Shown: piece after piece, positions 42,751 to 51,333 of the stretch
How positions within the stretch are numbered: the stretch's first letter is position 1
Layout of the letters: each line of letters starts with the position of its first letter
NCBI RefSeq assembly: GCF_039994875.1
Contig: NZ_CP121196.1
Span: 3,906,001 to 3,970,000 of the forward strand
Length of the DNA stretch: 64,000 nucleotides
Direction of reading: 5' to 3'
DNA from: Telmatobacter sp. DSM 110680
Lineage (GTDB): Bacteria; Acidobacteriota; Terriglobia; Terriglobales; Acidobacteriaceae
The notes under the pieces: generated by a model
What the model saw: only the letters and a program-made list of their open reading frames with translations
What the model was told of the DNA's origin: nothing
Databases searched by the model: none
Made by a program: the position numbers and the translations under genes

Positions 42751-43338
42751 TTACGTTGGAGGAGCCGGCGGGTCTTTGAGAACGCGTTGCACCGTTGCCG
42801 TTGAGATGCCATGTTCTTTGGCGATGGCTCTGATGCTGCGGCCGTGACAGCGATCGCGACGGATTGCTTCGCGGTCCAGCGTCAGCGGAGCTCGACCGAT
42901 GCGGAGACCTTCCAAGCGTGCCCGGCGCATGCCGGCGCGGACCCGTTCGACGATCAGTCCACGTTCGAGTTCAGCGATCGCGGCGATGATCACGACGATG
43001 GCTCTTCCGAGCGGACCGCCGGTATCGATGTTTTCCCGGAAGCTCAAGAACTCGACTTCGATTCTGCTTAACTCGTCGAGCACTTCAAGGAAGTGCCGGG
43101 TGGAGCGGGCGATGCGATCGCATGCCCAGACCATGACGACGTCGAACCGGCCGCGGCGGGCATCGGTCATCATCTGATCGAGGCCTGGCCGTTTTGCCTT
43201 GGTGCCGCTGATCCGGTCGACATACTCATGCACGATCTCATAACCGCGCTGTGCGGCCATCTGGTGTAGGTCGTGTAATTGGGTCTCGGGATTTTGATCG
43301 ACGGTCGAGACCCTCATATAAAGGACGGCGCGTTTCAC
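42751..43338 (-). CDS. Small serine recombinase (resolvase/invertase), right copy
   Basis: Identical 195-aa product to the left copy (20395-20982), with the YMRVST catalytic serine, E-helix and HTH_7. Opposed orientation and identical protein mean both copies may act on the same sites. Confidence 0.93.
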   Translation of the reverse strand: MKRAVLYMRVSTVDQNPETQLHDLHQMAAQRGYEIVHEYVDRISGTKAKRPGLDQMMTDARRGRFDVVMVWACDRIARSTRHFLEVLDELSRIEVEFLSFRENIDTGGPLGRAIVVIIAAIAELERGLIVERVRAGMRRARLEGLRIGRAPLTLDREAIRRDRCHGRSIRAIAKEHGISTATVQRVLKDPPAPPT

Positions 43339-43517
43339 TTGCGCCGTCCCTTTGGAGAGTTCTTGGCGACGTAGTCCTTAATAAACTCCATCAGCACGTC
43401 GGTCATGTTGAGGCCCTGCGAAGCAGTGGTTGCCTTAAAAGCGTTGTGCAACTCGATGGGAACATTGAGATTCATGCGTTTCAACTCCGGTTCTTCGGCT
43501 TTCTTGATCTTTCTCAC
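43335..43517 (-). CDS. Ribbon-helix-helix protein, right copy
   Basis: Identical to 20216-20398; overlaps the resolvase start by four bases. Confidence 0.8.
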   Translation of the reverse strand: MRKIKKAEEPELKRMNLNVPIELHNAFKATTASQGLNMTDVLMEFIKDYVAKNSPKGRRK

Positions 43518-43543
43518 CCCCTCTCGGAGGTGAGTTTATCTGG

Positions 43544-43852
43544 TTATGAGTAATGGACGCTACCGGGGGTGTTCCAGACCGGGTCGCACAACAGAAGCAT
43601 CTCGGCCATTGCATCCCACGGCATGGCCAGGGCATCAAGGATCAACTGCATATGACTGATGGTGTCAGGGAACCACTGTCCCTCCTCAAGAGCCTCCCAG
43701 TCAGAGGACTCCATGCAGGCCAGCGGGGCTAACTCCGTGATCGAGCATCCCCGGGCCAGACGGGCGCCCTGGATGAAGCGGCCGAACAAGCGGGCCGAGG
43801 CGTAGCGGCGATATTCGGCGAAAACGGCAGGGGAAATGGGTGCAACCTTCAT
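43544..43852 (-). CDS. Putative HTH (XRE-like) module protein, right copy
   Basis: Identical 102-aa product to 19881-20189; heads the RHH-resolvase unit on the minus strand and faces the operator palindrome at 43912. Confidence 0.6.
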   Translation of the reverse strand: MKVAPISPAVFAEYRRYASARLFGRFIQGARLARGCSITELAPLACMESSDWEALEEGQWFPDTISHMQLILDALAMPWDAMAEMLLLCDPVWNTPGSVHYS

Positions 43853-43911
43853 ACTGTGTCTCCGGATGGACGGCCTTCGGGGAATCAGCCGCCGGGATTG
43901 ATAATACACGA

Positions 43912-43925
43912 TGAGTATATACTCA
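43912..43925. promoter_or_regulatory. Operator-like palindrome TGAGTATATACTCA (right)
   Basis: Same 14-bp palindrome as 19808-19821, between the divergent module genes. Confidence 0.6.
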
Positions 43926-43953
43926 ACTAGGATTTAGAGTCAAACCCCCACAG

Positions 43954-44438
43954 ATGAAAATGACGAGTATCTTTCAGGGCTGCCGCTCTGAACTCAAGGA
44001 CGTAAACCCCGAAGACTATCCCGACATTCACAAGATGGCGATCCTCGCCGACATCGCGCCCTACTCGCGCGAGTACAACACCTTCCGCCAGAAGGTGGGT
44101 AAAGAAGCCCAGGGCAATACCGAACTCGAGATCGAATACCAGCGGATCCTCGATCGTGTCCGTCAGACCAAGGACTCTGTCGTTCGCATGGAGAACTGCC
44201 GCTTCACCGCCCCGGTCGACGAGATCGAAGGAACGGTTGCATCCGTCTCTCCAGCGGCATCACCCTGAAGGGATTCCCCGGCCGCAAGTTCCAGTTCTCA
44301 TCCGTGGGCATGAGCGCTGCCGACATGTCGGCGCGGATCCTGGGCGAACAGAATAATCTGACTCGAGCAGAGGCGGCCAAAGACCAGGGATTCTCGTCTT
44401 TTGCCCTGTTTCGGCATCATCGAAAACCACTACCGTAA
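43954..44438 (+). pseudogene. Module gene with -1 frameshift (right copy)
   Basis: First frame 43954-44268 (MKMTSIFQGCRSELKDVNPE start); the sense continues in the -1 frame from about 44250 to the TAA at 44436-44438 (GFPGRKFQFSSVGMSAADMS). Same shift as in the left copy. A merged product would be about 160 residues. Confidence 0.6.
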
Positions 44439-44785
44439 AGAGAGATTATATCTATGTATCTCCCTATATATGCATAGCTTATGCTGGATATCCATGGGCC
44501 ATAATTGTCCAATTTGTGTCGGATTTCCCGCCGGCGCACATCAGGCCTGCGCACCCATCAAAAACTGCGCCACATTCACTCCAGCATCGGATGAAAACTG
44601 CGCCACAGGATCCTTCACATGAGCATTATTGTCCGGGACTCCGTTCGTTATTTTGGGCCGCCAGGTTGCCAACCCTTATGCCTGATTGCTCGTTTGAATG
44701 TCTGTATTGCTGAACTGTCCAATGAAGATCAAATTCTCCTAGGCGGCGGAATCAACAATCAACCGCCCGTCGCTCGGGTTTCAAA

Positions 44786-45679
44786 ATGCATCTTAACCAT
44801 ATGCTCGGAAATGGGAATCGGTCCGACATCACCGTGAAAGTTCGCTTCACCAAAGCGCAAATCAATATCCTTAAAAACGCCCTCGGGCAGATCAATGGGT
44901 CCTATCGGGTTCACGTACGCGAGGGACGTTCTGCTTTCTCTTACCCCTTCCGCATTTTCCCCCCACTTCACTCTTATCCCCCTATTCGTGGTTTTAAAGA
45001 CGGTACCTTCAACCAACAATTCATGGACAAACTCCTTGAACTCGGGAAGGGCTTGAATGCGAATACAAGAAACAGTGCATCTGTGCGGATGGATACCTTT
45101 CAGATCCGCGCGGCTGTCTTCGCCATCCGCGCATATATCGACTTTGTACGCCACTTGCGATACCAGCTCCGTCTGAAGAAGCATGAAGAAGACAGGATGT
45201 CGTTGCACGTTGACGATCAGTCCTTCGCGCAGCTAAAGGCGAAGTCGAAGCGCGTGATCCATTCGTTAGAACGCCATATGAAAAGAGCGAATCGAGCGCT
45301 AATGACAGCAGTCGACAAGGAACATTACACCGCGCAAACGGTTGTATGGAAGGCGCATCTACGATGGATGCAGTTGCATATTTCCTATCACAAGCCGTGG
45401 GGGGAGCCGAATCATCACCTCCGAAAACAACGACAACGGAACATAGATGATCTAGTGACAATGGCGAAGCGTGGCATTCGCAATGAAGGCTATCGGCCAG
45501 CGGACGAGGATGAGCTTCGACGCTTGATGCGACTTTATGCGAAGTATGCTCGAGACGGCCGACAGGGCCGTTGGACCGTCCCCTTTCTATTAGCCAACAG
45601 AGCAGACATTAGCAGGACCTATCACCTGGCGCATTTTGTGCTAGACCGTTTGAAACTCAAGGAGTTGCCTAAACCATGA
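44786..45679 (+). CDS. Unknown protein (297 aa) next to the recombinase region
   Basis: A basic, helix-rich soluble protein, with RFTKAQINILKNALGQINGSY near the start and a long charged helix region (RHLRYQLRLKKHEEDR, KSKRVIHSLERHMKRANRAL). C-terminal: EDELRRLMRLYAKYARDGRQ. No family is recognised; it may bind nucleic acid. The next gene overlaps by four bases (ATGA). The right module ends only 52 bases upstream, so its promoter may lie within the module. Confidence 0.6.
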   Translation: MHLNHMLGNGNRSDITVKVRFTKAQINILKNALGQINGSYRVHVREGRSAFSYPFRIFPPLHSYPPIRGFKDGTFNQQFMDKLLELGKGLNANTRNSASVRMDTFQIRAAVFAIRAYIDFVRHLRYQLRLKKHEEDRMSLHVDDQSFAQLKAKSKRVIHSLERHMKRANRALMTAVDKEHYTAQTVVWKAHLRWMQLHISYHKPWGEPNHHLRKQRQRNIDDLVTMAKRGIRNEGYRPADEDELRRLMRLYAKYARDGRQGRWTVPFLLANRADISRTYHLAHFVLDRLKLKELPKP

Positions 45680-46401
45680 CAAAGGGAAAGAAGGCTAGCA
45701 AAAGGGAAAAAGCCAAACGCGTGAATAACACTGCCCATCAGCGGGCTCTAGAAAACCCTGAAACTCAAGCGGCTCTGAGCGACCTCCGAGAGCGTTGGAA
45801 CGACATAAGCGCGAAGAAACGGGGAGAACAGCTGCTTAGATTAATCGGCTTTGGATGTTCAGTTCGTGGGATCGCTGATGATTTGGTTAAGCCGGCTTCA
45901 AATATCCGCAGGGACATTGCACTCGCAAATTCACCGGAACCAGAGAGCGGATGGATCGAATTGATGAATTCAACCATCGCTAAAAGGCCTCCAAAGCAGA
46001 AGAAAGAGCTCTCTCGCCTGGATGCCAGTCGCGAGGCGAGGATGCCACCGAAGAAGAAATCGTTCATCAAGAGGATGCACCCTGCGAAAGAGGATTTGCC
46101 CTCCCTAACCATTCAGCAGCCCCAAAAGGTCATTTCCCCCTTGTCAACGAGTATCAAAGCACGCCCGCTTGTGAACCGCGCATCGAGCAATCAACAGAGC
46201 CAATCAGCAGAGCACGAATCAAAACCAGACTTGGTTGCTCAATACAGCAAATTGCGTGAAAGGCAAATCAATCCGGAGGCTATTCGGCGGTTGGATGAAA
46301 TCATCAATTCAACCGATACGAGACCAATTCGGAACGCACGATCGATGACGAGGCAAGGTAAGCCATCGCCCCAAACAGACCCTAACAAGCCCGTGTCTTA
46401 A
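45676..46401 (+). CDS. Unknown basic protein with HTH-like segment (241 aa)
   Basis: Highly Lys/Arg-rich. The N-terminal RNA/DNA-like segment KGKKASKREKAKRVNNTAHQ is followed by an HTH-like stretch (EQLLRLIGFGCSVRGIADDL, VKPASNIRRDIALAN), then a Pro/Lys/Ser-rich disordered tail. The HTH segment recalls ParB/recombinase-linked regulators ('GCSVRGIADDL' as the recognition helix). It is coupled to the 297-aa gene (ATGA). Possible replication, partition or recombination accessory of the element. Confidence 0.55.
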   Translation: MTKGKKASKREKAKRVNNTAHQRALENPETQAALSDLRERWNDISAKKRGEQLLRLIGFGCSVRGIADDLVKPASNIRRDIALANSPEPESGWIELMNSTIAKRPPKQKKELSRLDASREARMPPKKKSFIKRMHPAKEDLPSLTIQQPQKVISPLSTSIKARPLVNRASSNQQSQSAEHESKPDLVAQYSKLRERQINPEAIRRLDEIINSTDTRPIRNARSMTRQGKPSPQTDPNKPVS

Positions 46402-46858
46402 GCTTGAGAGAGCCTTTTGACACACAGGACCGCTGCCTCACAGGATACCGAGCTATCGGATATATTTGCATTTCTCCAAATCGTGCAGAAGGACGGCGGC
46501 GTCTTGAGGCCCTCCGTGTCAAAGTCTGATTGGCCGTAATGGTCTTCGCATCGCTATTAAGGAAAACCTGAGACCCCTTTCAACCCGAACTCCTGTTTTT
46601 CCATTTGAATTAGTGCCGATCTTTGTTAATCTTAATAATGAATCCACGGCCACGGTGTTGAACTGCAGTGGCGGCCATGATTAACCTCGGGGGAACGAGG
46701 CCATTGGCGACCGGACAAGCGCGTTCCGCCCCACGCGTTAGCATTTTGCGAGCGAGACCTGAGTCACCCGAGAGAATGATCCCCGGGGATAAGGCAGATG
46801 GAAACCCCAATTCCAATCCAGCAAGTCATCCCCAACCTGGGGCAGTTGGATCTTCGCT
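46402..46858. other. Gene-free spacer before the recombinase operon
   Basis: No supported gene. It may carry the promoter of the 70-aa protein and recombinase. Confidence 0.4.
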
Positions 46859-47071
46859 TTGTCTACTCAACCTTTCCGTCCGCCTGACCCCACCGTAGAT
46901 GGCCTCATCCAGGCCACCCTCGAAATAGCCAACCGTGACGCTGCGATCCGCCGCAAGCTCAAAGCCGCTTTGCTAGCAGGGGAATATTCACAAGCCATCC
47001 AGTTCGCAAGTGATCTGGTAGGGGTTAAATTCGTCCCTAAGGCCGTCGAGGATGATATCAAAGCGGCATAA
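46859..47071 (+). CDS. Small protein (70 aa), candidate excision/directionality factor
   Basis: The product (STQPFRPPDPTVDGLIQATL, EIANRDAAIRRKLKAALLAG, EYSQAIQFASDLVGVKFV) is a small helical acidic protein. The start is a TTG at 46859 because no ATG is in frame. It sits 49 bases upstream of the large recombinase on the same strand, where recombination directionality factors are often found. This function is inferred from position only. Confidence 0.4.
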   Translation: MSTQPFRPPDPTVDGLIQATLEIANRDAAIRRKLKAALLAGEYSQAIQFASDLVGVKFVPKAVEDDIKAA

Positions 47072-47120
47072 GCCATTCTCAGTAAGCCATATGAAGCATC
47101 AAAGGAGGTAGAGTAACCAG

Positions 47121-48617
47121 ATGAGCCTCAAGGTCGCGGAATGGATCAGAGTCAGCGATGAGAGCCAAGCTTCTCCGGAGCGCTTTGGCATCCCGGCCCA
47201 ACGCACCGTAAACCGCGAAACGTGTAAGCAGTACGATCTCGAAGTAGTCAAAACGTTCGAAGTTTCTGACGTGTCCGGCAAAGACATCATGCTGGCTCCG
47301 GAGACTGCTGAGCTAATCAACCTGATGCAATCGGGAAGGATTCAAGGTGTCGTTGCTCGGGAGTTCTCTCGCTTGATGAGGCCGGATAGCTTCAGTGATT
47401 ACACCTTGCTTGGTGTCTTTCAGCAGACGAGGACATTGCTCTATCTCCCCGAAGGCCCTGTGAATATGAGCGAAAAGACCGGACGCCTGATGGCTTCCGT
47501 TCAAGCTGCGATTGCAGGATTTGAACGGAGCACCATCCGTGAACGTTTGCACCGCGGGAATGAAGAAAACCGGAAGAGTGGCGGACGCTTTGCGTCCACA
47601 CTTCCCAAAGGGGTCGGATATTCAAAAGAGAAAGGCTGGTTCTACACCGACCAGGCACAGCGCGTCAAAGAAGCATACGAGCTGGTTCTCAGTGGCGAGT
47701 CGCTAAATGAAATCGGACGATTCCTCGGCATGTCTCCTGTTGGAGTCCGCTACATGATCCACAACCCCATCTATAAGGGCTGGAGGATATACGAGCGGGA
47801 ATGCGCAGAAGCGAGACCGAGCAAGAACGGAAGACAGCCAAAATATAGACCACTGAAGCAACGGTCACCTGAGAATGTTATCCGTGCCCAGGTCATAAAG
47901 GAGCCTCTTGTCTCTCCGGAGGTCTGGAGTAGGGCTTGCAAGATTCTTGATGTGAAAAGCGAGTCATCTAGGCGTGACAGAGTCGGAGGAATCGCATCCT
48001 ACAATGGCTTCTTGTTCTGTAACGAATGTGGCCGAATCATGACCCCTATTCGTGGCTCGGGTAAGGGCTACTATGTTTGCCTCAACCGCTACCAGCGAAG
48101 GAATTGCTCTCAGGGCTACGTCCGCATAGCGGAAATGGAAGGGCGGGTTGATTCCCTGCTCTCTTGGCAGATGACTGATCCAGCTTTTCTACGTCGCCTG
48201 GTAATGCGATGGGAAGTGAATTCCAGGGATACAAAGAATGCGTCTGTAATTGATCGCTTGCAATTGGAACAGAAAGCCTTGGAACGGAAGCGTGTCCGAA
48301 CGATCGACATATACGCTGATGGGGACATCACGAAACAGGAGCGGACGGAGAGACTTGGAGTCATCGCTCAGCAACTCGGACGATTGGAGGAAGAGATCTC
48401 TCGGCTCAGGGAATCGGCACAGCCCACGGAATCGAGTCAATTGGTGGAGATGTTCAAGGTGTTCGCCGGCTTCGATACCAGACCGAAGGAAGATAGACGC
48501 AAACTGCTAAGCCTGTACATTCCACGCATACGTATCAAAGATGGTGAGGTCGTGAGCCTGTATCGCTTGCTGGACAATGTTGAAAGTCGTTACGATAAGA
48601 AATGCTCACGGAGCTGA
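47121..48617 (+). CDS. Large serine recombinase (integrase) of the element
   Basis: The 498-aa protein has an N-terminal resolvase domain (EWIRVSDESQASPERFGIPA with Ser12 as nucleophile; VAREFSRLMRPDSFSDYTLL), a recombinase domain (HRGNEENRKSGGRFASTLPK, GVGYSKEKG) and a zinc ribbon (CNECGRIMTPIRGSGKGYYV CLNRYQRRNC). A coiled-coil segment follows (VIDRLQLEQKALERKRVRTI). This is the architecture of phiC31/Bxb1-type integrases. The last codons cross the attR core (48604-48606): in the integrated state it ends with host-derived SRS, and in the excised circle the stop TGA would form directly after DKKC. Confidence 0.95.
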   Translation: MSLKVAEWIRVSDESQASPERFGIPAQRTVNRETCKQYDLEVVKTFEVSDVSGKDIMLAPETAELINLMQSGRIQGVVAREFSRLMRPDSFSDYTLLGVFQQTRTLLYLPEGPVNMSEKTGRLMASVQAAIAGFERSTIRERLHRGNEENRKSGGRFASTLPKGVGYSKEKGWFYTDQAQRVKEAYELVLSGESLNEIGRFLGMSPVGVRYMIHNPIYKGWRIYERECAEARPSKNGRQPKYRPLKQRSPENVIRAQVIKEPLVSPEVWSRACKILDVKSESSRRDRVGGIASYNGFLFCNECGRIMTPIRGSGKGYYVCLNRYQRRNCSQGYVRIAEMEGRVDSLLSWQMTDPAFLRRLVMRWEVNSRDTKNASVIDRLQLEQKALERKRVRTIDIYADGDITKQERTERLGVIAQQLGRLEEEISRLRESAQPTESSQLVEMFKVFAGFDTRPKEDRRKLLSLYIPRIRIKDGEVVSLYRLLDNVESRYDKKCSRS

Positions 48618-48997
48618 TCATTGTCCGCACCAGCCAGGTGAATGAGACTCCCTACTGCCTGGCGAGCCACACGATTCTGGCGAAGGGGTTGGGATGGTCG
48701 GATGACCAGCTTTCGCACCTGGCCGAGTGGCCCAAGCGCGATGATTTCACAACCGCGGAGAAGGCTGCGCTACGCCTTGCTGAAACCGTGACGCGTGATG
48801 CTCACGCAGTGACCGATGAGCAGTTTGCGGAACTGCGGAGTTTTTATTCGGAGGGCGAGATTGTGGAATTGCTGTGCGCCATCGGGCTTTTCAATTACTT
48901 CAACCGTTTTAATAATGCTCTCCGCATGGAGCCGACCAAACCGGGTGAGGGCGGTCGCGCAGCGCCAGAAAAGCAAACTGCCGGGACGAACCGGTGA
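48602..48997 (+). pseudogene. 3' part of the interrupted AhpD-like/CMLD gene
   Basis: The ATG at 48602-48604 is composed of element bases AT plus the core G, so the element creates a new start. The frame reads LTELIIVRTSQVNETPYCLASHT with the AhpD-type catalytic CxxxH-like segment, then EAAL-type helices (EKAALRLAETVTRDAHAVTD, EIVELLCAIGLFNYFNRFNN). It completes the 63 codons at 1352-1540. No good ribosome binding site precedes the new ATG, so expression is doubtful. Confidence 0.85.
48604..48606. other. attR core (GCT)
   Basis: The right-hand counterpart of 1540-1542. Left of it is recombinase sequence, right of it the CMLD gene in frame with the left fragment. Confidence 0.75.
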
Positions 48998-49070
48998 ATG
49001 ATGGGACTGAGCCGGAGCAGTCGCCAAGTTGTTCGTCTGCAACATAACTCGATGAGGAGTTGTTAGCTTA

Positions 49071-49691
49071 ATGAGATTGAAATTGCCCACGGGCGAATTC
49101 CACGCGTACCTATTTGACTGCGACGGGACCATAGCAGACTCGATGCCGCTGCACTACAAGGCATGGAAGAAGGCGTTGGCTGAATACGGAGGCTCCTATG
49201 ACGAGGATTTGTTTTATGCGTGGGGCGGCAAGCCGGTGCGGAAGATCATTGCCGATCTAAACGATATGCAGGGCCTGAACATGCCGGTAGATGCACTTGC
49301 AGCGCGAAAGGAAAGTTTTTACCATGCCCAGTTACCTGAGTTGAAGGGAATTCCTGAGGTCCTTGAGCATATCGAAGCGATGCACGGGCACATTCCATTT
49401 GCGGTGGTATCGGGCAGCAGGCGAGCTTCGGTGGTTGGATCGCTAACTGCGCTTCATCTGTTGGATAAATTCGATGTGCTGGTCTGCGCCGAAGACTACG
49501 CGCATGGCAAGCCCGCCCCGGATGGTTTTCTGCTGGCGGCATCGAAGCTAGGCGTGGCACCGGAACATTGCCTTGTCTTCGAAGATACGGACCTCGGAAT
49601 TCAGGCCGCGACAGCCGCCGGTATGCAATCCGTGCTGGTGGCGCAACCTGTACGCGAGAATCTGGGAACCGGAGCGATAGCGGAAGCGTAG
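49071..49691 (+). CDS. HAD-IA phosphatase (beta-phosphoglucomutase-like)
   Basis: The 206-aa protein shows HAD motif I AYLFDCDGTIADSMPLHY with the nucleophile Asp pair, motif II VVSGSRRASV, the Lys segment and motif IV (FEDTDLGIQAATAAGM). Cap residues YKAWKKALAEYGG fit the beta-phosphoglucomutase/sugar phosphatase subgroup. Probably sugar-phosphate turnover. Confidence 0.93.
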   Translation: MRLKLPTGEFHAYLFDCDGTIADSMPLHYKAWKKALAEYGGSYDEDLFYAWGGKPVRKIIADLNDMQGLNMPVDALAARKESFYHAQLPELKGIPEVLEHIEAMHGHIPFAVVSGSRRASVVGSLTALHLLDKFDVLVCAEDYAHGKPAPDGFLLAASKLGVAPEHCLVFEDTDLGIQAATAAGMQSVLVAQPVRENLGTGAIAEA

Positions 49692-49711
49692 GTTGAATTC
49701 AGGAGGCGAAA

Positions 49712-51256
49712 GTGGCTGAGCTAAGTGTGCCCGCAGCACAACGTGATGCTGCTGAAAGCGACTCTGGCGCCCACGATCGCAATTCCCTGCTTCCGGTGCT
49801 TTTCATCGCTGCGGCGGCTGGGCTGCTTCACATTTTCACCAATGGCCGTTACGGTTTCCATCGCGACGAGTTGCAGTTTCTCAGCGACGCGCGGCATCTC
49901 GACTGGGGCTATGTTTCGTACCCGCCTTTGACGCCTTTCATCGAACGCATCGGCCTCGTTCTCTTTGGCTTGTCGATGGTGGGCTTGCGGTTATTTTCAG
50001 TGATCGCACAGATGCTCGTGATTGTTGTGTGCGCTTTGATGGCTCGGGATCTGGGTGGACGACGACTCGCGCAGATCACCACCGCGCTTGTAGTGGCGCT
50101 TTCGCCTCTTCCCATATTCGAGGCTACCGAATTTCAGTACACTTCCTTCGCGTTTTTGTGGTGGGTGTTGGCCTCGTGGTTCACCATTCGCCTGCTAAAG
50201 ACTGAAAACCCGCGTTGGTGGCTGGCGATCGGTGCGGCTCTCGGCCTTGGCCTGCTGACCAAGTACGCCATCGTGTTCTATATTGCCGGGATTCTGGCCG
50301 GCATGGCATTTACGCCGGCGCGTCGATACTTCGCGTCGAAGTGGTTCTGGGCGGGCGTTGCCCTTGCGTTGATCATCTTTCTACCCAACCTCATCTGGCT
50401 TATCCGGCACGATTTCATTTCCTACAAATTCCTGCAGCACATTCATGTGCGCGATGTCGGCGAGGGACGCGCGGATGGATTTTTACTGAACCAGTTTCTG
50501 GTATGTGCGAATGTTTTCAGCGTGCCCGTATGGCTGATGGGACTGTATGCATTTCTGCGCGACCGCCGCTATCGCATGATGGCATGGATGTATTTCGTCC
50601 CGCTGCTGGTGTTCTGGATCGACAAGGGCCGCTTCTACTATGTCGCAGAAGCCTATCCCGTGTTGCTGGCCATGGGCGCCGTTGCTTGCGAAGCGTGGAT
50701 AAGACGGATTCCGCGATGGACACAGGTCACGGTTGAGGCTGTGTTCTTTGCTGCAGCACTTTTCGCGGGGGGATATTTCTTTGCGGGCTGGGTGCCGCTC
50801 GCCTCGAGCGGTCCACTGCGTGATTTTGCGTTCAGACATAGCGAGGACCTGCGCGAAGAGATCGGATGGGATGAGTTGGTGAAGAACGTCGCTGCGGTGC
50901 GCGATTCCCTGCCCGTCGATCAGCAGCATAATGTCGGCATCCTCGTGGGCAATTACGGCGAGCAAGGCGCGATTGAGTTATTTGGTCCGGCCTACCATCT
51001 GCCCCCACCCATCAGCATGACCAACTCGGCATGGCTGCGCGGCTATCCTGCACCGACGCCTTCGACATTGATTATTGTCGGATCTTCGCGGGAGTGGATC
51101 GAAAGCAACTTTACCGGGTGCAGGTTCGCGGGCCTCACCGGCAACTCTCTCGGCGTTAAAAATGAAGAGAGTGAGTACCACACCGATATTTTCGTCTGCG
51201 GGCCGCCACGCCAACCTTGGCCCGTGTTCTGGAAGAATCACGAGCGGTTTGGATGA
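49712..51256 (+). CDS. GT39-like membrane glycosyltransferase (ArnT/PMT type)
   Basis: The 514-aa protein has about 10-12 helices and the GT-C signature near the start: YGFHRDELQFLSDARHLDWG, YVSYPPLTPFIERIG (Asp/Glu of the first external loop), followed by ATEFQYTSFAFLWWV. The C-terminal soluble part holds VGNYGEQGAIELFGPAYHLP. Transfers a sugar from a polyprenyl phosphate donor. GTG start with AGGAGGCGAAA. Confidence 0.92.
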   Translation: MAELSVPAAQRDAAESDSGAHDRNSLLPVLFIAAAAGLLHIFTNGRYGFHRDELQFLSDARHLDWGYVSYPPLTPFIERIGLVLFGLSMVGLRLFSVIAQMLVIVVCALMARDLGGRRLAQITTALVVALSPLPIFEATEFQYTSFAFLWWVLASWFTIRLLKTENPRWWLAIGAALGLGLLTKYAIVFYIAGILAGMAFTPARRYFASKWFWAGVALALIIFLPNLIWLIRHDFISYKFLQHIHVRDVGEGRADGFLLNQFLVCANVFSVPVWLMGLYAFLRDRRYRMMAWMYFVPLLVFWIDKGRFYYVAEAYPVLLAMGAVACEAWIRRIPRWTQVTVEAVFFAAALFAGGYFFAGWVPLASSGPLRDFAFRHSEDLREEIGWDELVKNVAAVRDSLPVDQQHNVGILVGNYGEQGAIELFGPAYHLPPPISMTNSAWLRGYPAPTPSTLIIVGSSREWIESNFTGCRFAGLTGNSLGVKNEESEYHTDIFVCGPPRQPWPVFWKNHERFG

Positions 51257-51333
51257 CGCACGCAACAGCCCAGGCCAGAGTTGTAAGGAATATACTGGTC
51301 TCCTTCAACCGATCCACGGAGTTTCTCTTGCAA

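Larger units (their letters stand above)
42637..44733 (-). mobile_element. 2,097-bp resolvase module, right copy (inverted)
   Basis: The reverse complement of 19000-21096, with the same ends and identical predicted proteins. The inner edge is the palindrome AACGTATACGTT (42637-42648), and the outer edge is GATCAAA at 44733. Perfect identity over 2.1 kb means a very recent duplication or continuing gene conversion. Confidence 0.9.
1541..48605. mobile_element. About 47-kb integrative element (genomic island) in a CMLD gene
   Basis: The boundaries come from the split CMLD gene (1352-1542 and 48607-48997) and the shared GCT core. A large serine recombinase gene (47121-48617) runs across the right junction. 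The cargo includes many regulators, envelope and stress proteins, several gene remnants and an internal pair of inverted 2.1-kb resolvase modules. I recognise no relaxase, coupling protein, type IV secretion or phage structural gene, so self-transfer is unlikely. It may be mobilisable, or a decayed or cargo-type island. Both edges are known to within a few bases. Confidence 0.85.
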
